From Leucobacter musarum subsp. musarum (GTDB lineage: Bacteria; Actinomycetota; Actinomycetes; Actinomycetales; Microbacteriaceae): a stretch of DNA of 64,000 bases. Shown here piece after piece: positions 59,783-64,000 of this stretch. Under the pieces are notes generated by a model that saw only the letters and a list, made by a program, of their open reading frames with translations, was not told the DNA's origin and did not search any database. How positions within the stretch are numbered: position 1 is the stretch's first letter; every line of letters starts with the position of its first letter. The position numbers were made by a program, and so were the translations under genes. The stretch covers positions 62,001 through 126,000 of the forward strand of contig NZ_JHBW01000065.1 of NCBI RefSeq assembly GCF_001273845.1, read 5' to 3'.

Positions 59783-59941
59783 GCCCGCGAGCGGCATCGA
59801 GGGCGTTGTTCGCGCGCCGATGCTGCTCCAACAGTGCGCCGAGAGCGGACAAGCCTCGTCGGCTCAGTCCGATGTCAGAGGCATTGGCTACGCTTACTCG
59901 TGCTGGATCTTCCCGGCACGTTCCTTCTGAAAGGTCCAGTC

Positions 59942-62155
59942 TTGGCAGAGAATTCGACGAAGAGCACCTCGAAGAGCCGTCGCTTGTTCCGCGGCCCGTT
60001 GCTCTACCTGATCCTCGCACCGGTCATCGTGCTGCTCGGGTGGTCGCTGCTCTCTGGCGGGAGCACGCGCGAAATTTCGACGGATCGCGGCCTCGATCTG
60101 CTTTCGAGCGGAAAGGCGCAGCACGCCGAGATCATCGACGGTGATCAGCGCGTCAACCTGAAGCTCGCGAAGGCCGACGAAAAGACCGGGTCGCAAGAGG
60201 TTTACTTCTACTACGTCGCGCCGCGCGGTGCCGACGTGGTTTCGGCGGTCGACGATGCGAAGCTCAAGGACGGCTTCACCGATCAGGTGCCTCAGGCGAA
60301 CCCGATCTGGTCGATCCTGAGCTTCCTGCTGCCGCTCCTCATCATCGGTGTGCTGATCTGGTGGATGCTCTCGTCCATGCAGGGCGGCGGCCGAGGGGTC
60401 ATGCAGTTCGGCAAGTCGAAGGCGAAGCTCGTCTCGAAAGAGACGCCGCAGGTCACGTTCGCGGATGTCGCCGGCGCCGATGAGGCCGTCGAAGAATTGC
60501 ACGAGATCAAAGACTTCCTGCAAGACGCGACGCGCTTCCAGGCCGTCGGTGCGCGCATTCCGAAGGGCGTGCTGCTCTACGGCCCTCCCGGTACGGGCAA
60601 GACCCTGCTCGCCCGCGCAGTCGCGGGTGAGGCCGGAGTGCCCTTCTACTCGATTTCGGGCTCAGACTTCGTCGAAATGTTCGTGGGTGTCGGTGCCAGC
60701 CGTGTGCGCGATCTCTTCAAGGAGGCGAAGGCCAACGCGCCCGCCATTATCTTCGTCGACGAGATCGACGCGGTCGGCCAGCGCCGCGGCCAGGGTATGG
60801 GCGGCGGTCACGACGAGCGCGAGCAGACGCTGAACCAGCTGCTCGTCGAGATGGACGGCTTCGATCCCAAGACGAACGTGATCATGATCGCGGCGACGAA
60901 CCGCCCCGACATGCTCGACCCGGCGCTGCTGCGCCCGGGCCGCTTCGACCGTCAGGTCGGCGTCGACGCCCCCGATATGCCGGGCCGACTCAAGATCCTG
61001 CAGGTGCACTCGAAGGGCAAGCCGCTTTCGAAGAACGTCGACCTTGAGGTCGTGGCGCGTAAAACCCCGGGCTTCTCGGGTGCTGATCTCGCGAATGTGC
61101 TCAACGAGGCGGCGCTGCTGACCGCTCGTTCAAACGCGCAGCTCATCGACAATCGCGCGCTCGACGAGGCGATCGACCGGTCGATCGCAGGCCCGCAGCG
61201 CCGCACTCGCCTGATGCGTGACCACGAGAAGTTGATCACGGCCTATCACGAGGGCGGGCACGCGCTCGTCGCCGCCGGGCTCAATCACACCGACCCGGTG
61301 ACGAAGATCACGATTCTGCCTCGCGGTCGTGCACTCGGGTACACGATGGTGATTCCCCTCGAAGACAAGTACTCGGTCACTCGCAACGAGCTGCAAGACC
61401 AGCTCGCCTACGCGCTGGGCGGTCGTGTCGCCGAAGAACTGGTCTTCCACGACCCTACGACGGGTGCCGGCAACGACATCGAGAAGGCGACGGGCACTGC
61501 CCGCAAGATGGTCACCGAGTACGGCATGTCGGCGACCATCGGTCCGGTGAAGCTCGGGCAGGGGCAGCCGGGCGCCTTCATGGGCGAGTTCGGGCAGAAC
61601 CGCGACTACTCCGAGGGCCTCGCGACGACCATCGACGCTGAAGTGCGCGAGCTCATGGAGCAGGCCCACAACGAGGCGTACGAAGTGCTCGTGAAGAACC
61701 GCGACATTCTCGACCGGCTCGCGCGCGAGCTGCTCGAGAAAGAAACGCTCGATCATATTCAGATCGCCGAGATCTTCCAAGACGTCGAGAAACTCGCCCC
61801 GCGCCCCACCTGGCTGTCGCACAACGGGCGCCCGGTCTCTGATCGCCCGCCGATCGAGGTGCCGGCCGCACTGCGCACCGACAACCGCCATGTCGGCGAG
61901 CCCGCACCTGCGGAGCCGTCGGATGCGGCTCCCGCGGAAGACGCCTCAACGCCCGACGCGCCGACGTATGACACTTCGGCGCCTCAGGCCTCGACTGCAC
62001 CTCAGGGCGACTCCACAGCGTCGTCTCCTGAGAACCAGGCACCCGCGCCCTCGGCTCCGTCCGAACCGCAGGCACCCCTGGCTCCGGGCGAATCGAGTCA
62101 GCCGCCGCGCAACCTCGGCGTGCGCAGTGACGACGATCGCGACGACTCGAGGTAA
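59942..62155 (+). CDS. ftsH: ATP-dependent zinc metalloprotease FtsH
   Basis: This 737-residue membrane AAA protease has two N-terminal helices (about 18-38 and 120-140), Walker A GPPGTGKT at about 214, Walker [16 protein letters not shown], second region of homology [18 protein letters not shown], and zinc site HEGGH at about 436. The C-terminal 90 residues are Pro/Ala/Ser-rich. It degrades damaged membrane and regulatory proteins. TTG 59942 is the start: AAAGG lies 7 nt upstream and residues before it ([13 protein letters not shown]) lie beyond the likely promoter TACGCT (59889-59894). Confidence 0.95.
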   Translation: MAENSTKSTSKSRRLFRGPLLYLILAPVIVLLGWSLLSGGSTREISTDRGLDLLSSGKAQHAEIIDGDQRVNLKLAKADEKTGSQEVYFYYVAPRGADVVSAVDDAKLKDGFTDQVPQANPIWSILSFLLPLLIIGVLIWWMLSSMQGGGRGVMQFGKSKAKLVSKETPQVTFADVAGADEAVEELHEIKDFLQDATRFQAVGARIPKGVLLYGPPGTGKTLLARAVAGEAGVPFYSISGSDFVEMFVGVGASRVRDLFKEAKANAPAIIFVDEIDAVGQRRGQGMGGGHDEREQTLNQLLVEMDGFDPKTNVIMIAATNRPDMLDPALLRPGRFDRQVGVDAPDMPGRLKILQVHSKGKPLSKNVDLEVVARKTPGFSGADLANVLNEAALLTARSNAQLIDNRALDEAIDRSIAGPQRRTRLMRDHEKLITAYHEGGHALVAAGLNHTDPVTKITILPRGRALGYTMVIPLEDKYSVTRNELQDQLAYALGGRVAEELVFHDPTTGAGNDIEKATGTARKMVTEYGMSATIGPVKLGQGQPGAFMGEFGQNRDYSEGLATTIDAEVRELMEQAHNEAYEVLVKNRDILDRLARELLEKETLDHIQIAEIFQDVEKLAPRPTWLSHNGRPVSDRPPIEVPAALRTDNRHVGEPAPAEPSDAAPAEDASTPDAPTYDTSAPQASTAPQGDSTASSPENQAPAPSAPSEPQAPLAPGESSQPPRNLGVRSDDDRDDSR

Positions 62156-62160
62156 CGCGC

Positions 62161-62748
62161 ATGGGGGAGACCGTGGATCGCGAGCGGATCGCTTCGGCGG
62201 TGCGCGAGCTCATCAGTGCGATCGGGGCGAACCCCGATAGCCCGGAGCTCGCGAGCACTCCGTTCCGTGTCGCCGACTCGTACGCCGAGTTCTTTGCCGG
62301 AATCGGCCGTGATCCGGCAGTGCTGCTCTCTGACTCGGTGCCGGTCGGCGATGACACTGGCGAACTGGTGCTCGTGCGCGACATCACGCTGCGTTCGATG
62401 TGCGAGCACCACCTGCTCCCGTTCCGCGGACGAGCTCACGTCGCGTATCGTCCGCGTGCGCGCGTCGTCGGCCTGAGCGCGATTCCGCGGGTTGTGGACA
62501 CGCTCGCCGCGCGCCCCCAGATGCAGGAGCGGCTCGGCGAGCAGATCGCGCAAACGCTGCACGACGGCCTCGACCCCGAGGGGGTACTGGTCGTGCTCGA
62601 AGCCAGCCATGGCTGCGTCGCCGATCGTGGCGTGCGTCAGACCGAATCTCTCACGATCACGGTGGCATCGCGCGGGTCGCTCGCGGCCCCGGTCGAGCAG
62701 GCAGCCGTCTTCGCTCTGCTCGGCCGTTCCGAGAGCTCTGAGGCGTGA
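62161..62748 (+). CDS. folE: GTP cyclohydrolase I
   Basis: This 195-residue enzyme makes dihydroneopterin triphosphate, the first step of folate synthesis. The zinc site has MCEHHLLPFRGRAHVAYRP (Cys, His) and the later SHGCVADRGVRQTES (Cys); VVGLSAIPRVVD is also conserved. The start is ATG 62161, 5 nt after ftsH. Its TGA overlaps the GTG of folP-folB, giving a tightly coupled folate operon. Confidence 0.95.
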   Translation: MGETVDRERIASAVRELISAIGANPDSPELASTPFRVADSYAEFFAGIGRDPAVLLSDSVPVGDDTGELVLVRDITLRSMCEHHLLPFRGRAHVAYRPRARVVGLSAIPRVVDTLAARPQMQERLGEQIAQTLHDGLDPEGVLVVLEASHGCVADRGVRQTESLTITVASRGSLAAPVEQAAVFALLGRSESSEA

Positions 62749-64000
62749 GCCCCGTCGACGCGGTCGCCGCCACGGTGGCACCGATCGTAATGGGCGTGCT
62801 CAACGTCACCCCCGATTCCTTCAGCGACGGAGGCCAGTTCCTCGCCGCCGATGCCGCGATTGCGCGCGGCCTCGAACTCGCGCGGAGCGGCGCCGACGTG
62901 GTCGATATCGGCGGCGAATCGACGCGGCCCGGAGCCGTCGCCGTCGCACCCGCCGAAGAACTGGAGCGCGTGCGTCCGGTCATCGCCGCCCTCGCATCGG
63001 CCGGCGTCGCAGTGTCGGTCGACACGCTGCACGCATCGACCGCGCGTGCCGCAGTCGAAGCCGGGGCGCGGTACATCAACGATGTCTCGGGCGGTCTCTT
63101 CGACGCCGACATGCTCGCGGTCGCCTCAGAGGCGAGCCGGCACCGCGCCGTGCATTTCATCATCGGCCACTGGCGCGGCATCCCCGACCCGGCGCACCTG
63201 CGATCGGACTACTCCGATGTGGTGCGCGACGTCTGCGAGGCACTCGCTGAGCGCGCCCGAGCAGCAATCGCGGCGGGAGTCGACGCCGCCCACATCGTGC
63301 TCGACCCGGGCCTCGGATTCGACAAGACCGCCGAGCAAGGTTGGCAGTTGCTCGCCCGGCTTGACCAACTGCGCGCTCTCGGGTTCCCGGTGCTCGTGGG
63401 AGCCTCGCGTAAGCGGATGCTGGGCGAGACCATCGAGTCGCTCGCCGCTCACGCGCCGGGCACCGAATCGACGCACCCGCGAGACCTGGCGACCGCCGTG
63501 GTGACTGCGCTCGCGGCGCAGGCCGGTGCCTGGGGAGTGCGTGTGCACGACGTGGTCGGTTCGCGTCAGGCGCTGGCCGTGCACGCGGCCTGGGAGTCCG
63601 GGCTGGGCACAGCCGGCCCACTGGCTCCACCGGCGCCGAGTCTCACGTCGAGCTCCGTGGCCGACGCAGTGGCGCACGCTGATCGCATCACGCTCATCGG
63701 CCTCGAAGTCTTCGCCCACCATGGAGTGTTCGATTTCGAGCGCGAGCAGGGTCAGCGATTCGTCATCGACGCAGAGGTCGCCGTCGATCTGGCGCCTGCG
63801 GCGGCGGGAGACGCCCTCGAACGCACCGTGCATTACGGCGAGCTCGCGGAAGCGATCGCAGCCGCGGTCGCCTCCGATCCGGTGGACCTGATCGAGACCG
63901 TCGCCGAACGTGTTGCCGCAGTGGCACTGGGCTTCTCGGCGGTGCGGTCGGCACGCATCACCGTACACAAGCCCGACGCGCCGATCACGGTGCCGTTTGT
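62745..64000 (+). CDS. folP-folB: Dihydropteroate synthase fused to dihydroneopterin aldolase (partial, runs off the window)
   Basis: An uninterrupted frame from GTG 62745 to the window end gives at least 418 residues. FolP part (about 1-295): MGVLNVTPDSFSDGGQF, DIGGESTRPGA, YINDVSGG, GHWRG, LDPGLGFDK and GASRKRMLG, all pterin/pABA-site motifs. A linker rich in Pro/Ser follows (about 290-308). The FolB part begins DRITLIGLEVFAHHGVFDFEREQGQRF, then VHYGELAEAI and ITVHKPDAPI, keeping the catalytic Glu, Tyr and Lys of the aldolase. It makes dihydropteroate and 6-hydroxymethyl-dihydropterin. The 3' end is missing. Confidence 0.9.
   Translation, partial: MSPVDAVAATVAPIVMGVLNVTPDSFSDGGQFLAADAAIARGLELARSGADVVDIGGESTRPGAVAVAPAEELERVRPVIAALASAGVAVSVDTLHASTARAAVEAGARYINDVSGGLFDADMLAVASEASRHRAVHFIIGHWRGIPDPAHLRSDYSDVVRDVCEALAERARAAIAAGVDAAHIVLDPGLGFDKTAEQGWQLLARLDQLRALGFPVLVGASRKRMLGETIESLAAHAPGTESTHPRDLATAVVTALAAQAGAWGVRVHDVVGSRQALAVHAAWESGLGTAGPLAPPAPSLTSSSVADAVAHADRITLIGLEVFAHHGVFDFEREQGQRFVIDAEVAVDLAPAAAGDALERTVHYGELAEAIAAAVASDPVDLIETVAERVAAVALGFSAVRSARITVHKPDAPITVPF

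Noticed and set aside
1..64000. CRISPR arrays, complete insertion sequences, prophage genes, tRNA or rRNA genes
   Set aside because: Intergenic regions were read for repeats with spacers, transposase motifs and cloverleaf ends. None was found; the only dispersed repeats are the hairpin elements reported.

Overview
The window is GC-rich DNA from a Gram-positive actinobacterium. The gene repertoire and codon bias fit the Microbacteriaceae (Leucobacter-like). That placement is an inference from gene types, because no rRNA gene is present. Supporting signs are two surface proteins with LAxTG sorting signals, a kdpFABCDE operon, FBP-domain, PadR/DUF1048 and AI-2E genes, and a block of core genes (ppa, tilS, hpt, ftsH, folE, folP) in the usual actinobacterial order. 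At least twelve genes show a TANNNT-like -10 hexamer exactly 6-7 nt before the start codon, which points to widespread leaderless transcription. The assignments come from reading the sequence and motifs; no database search was run.

Layout. 1-500: eroded ends of a TetR gene and a DUF4386 gene, facing away from a deletion point. 600-8650: small enzymes, a 1122-aa Ig-repeat surface protein, an AI-2E transporter, a flavin disulfide oxidoreductase and an FBP (EF-G-binding type) gene behind a short upstream ORF. 8680-14520: quinone oxidoreductase, YdeI-like protein, a divergent SDR/TetR pair, a second LAxTG surface protein and a small membrane protein behind an operator-like palindrome. 14700-22720: kdp potassium-ATPase operon with its two-component system, preceded by an unannotated 27-codon membrane ORF. 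22780-25570: padR-DUF1048-ABC exporter cassette bounded on both sides by copies of a 70-nt hairpin repeat. 25600-40200: transporters, an NYN/OST-HTH protein, short ORFs, oxidoreductases, butanediol dehydrogenase and PoxB-like pyruvate oxidase.

40230-52050: a catabolic locus. A beta-decarboxylating hydroxyacid dehydrogenase, an aldehyde dehydrogenase, an SDR, an amidase and a five-component oligopeptide-type ABC importer lie next to a FadR-type GntR regulator. The same operator, TGGTAAGACCA, occurs in the two control regions of this locus, so it looks like one regulon for uptake and breakdown of an amide or peptide-like compound; the substrate is unknown.

52070-64000: an Lrp/MFS divergent pair with a palindromic operator, an acyl-CoA dehydrogenase-like flavoprotein, a GNAT, a secreted M23 peptidase, then ppa, tilS-hpt, ftsH and the folate genes folE and a folP-folB fusion that runs off the window end. 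No tRNA, rRNA, CRISPR array or complete insertion sequence was seen. No clearly new multi-gene system stands out. The most unusual items are the FBP leader ORF, the shared GntR operator, the duplicated hairpin element and the promoter-driven 31-codon ORF.
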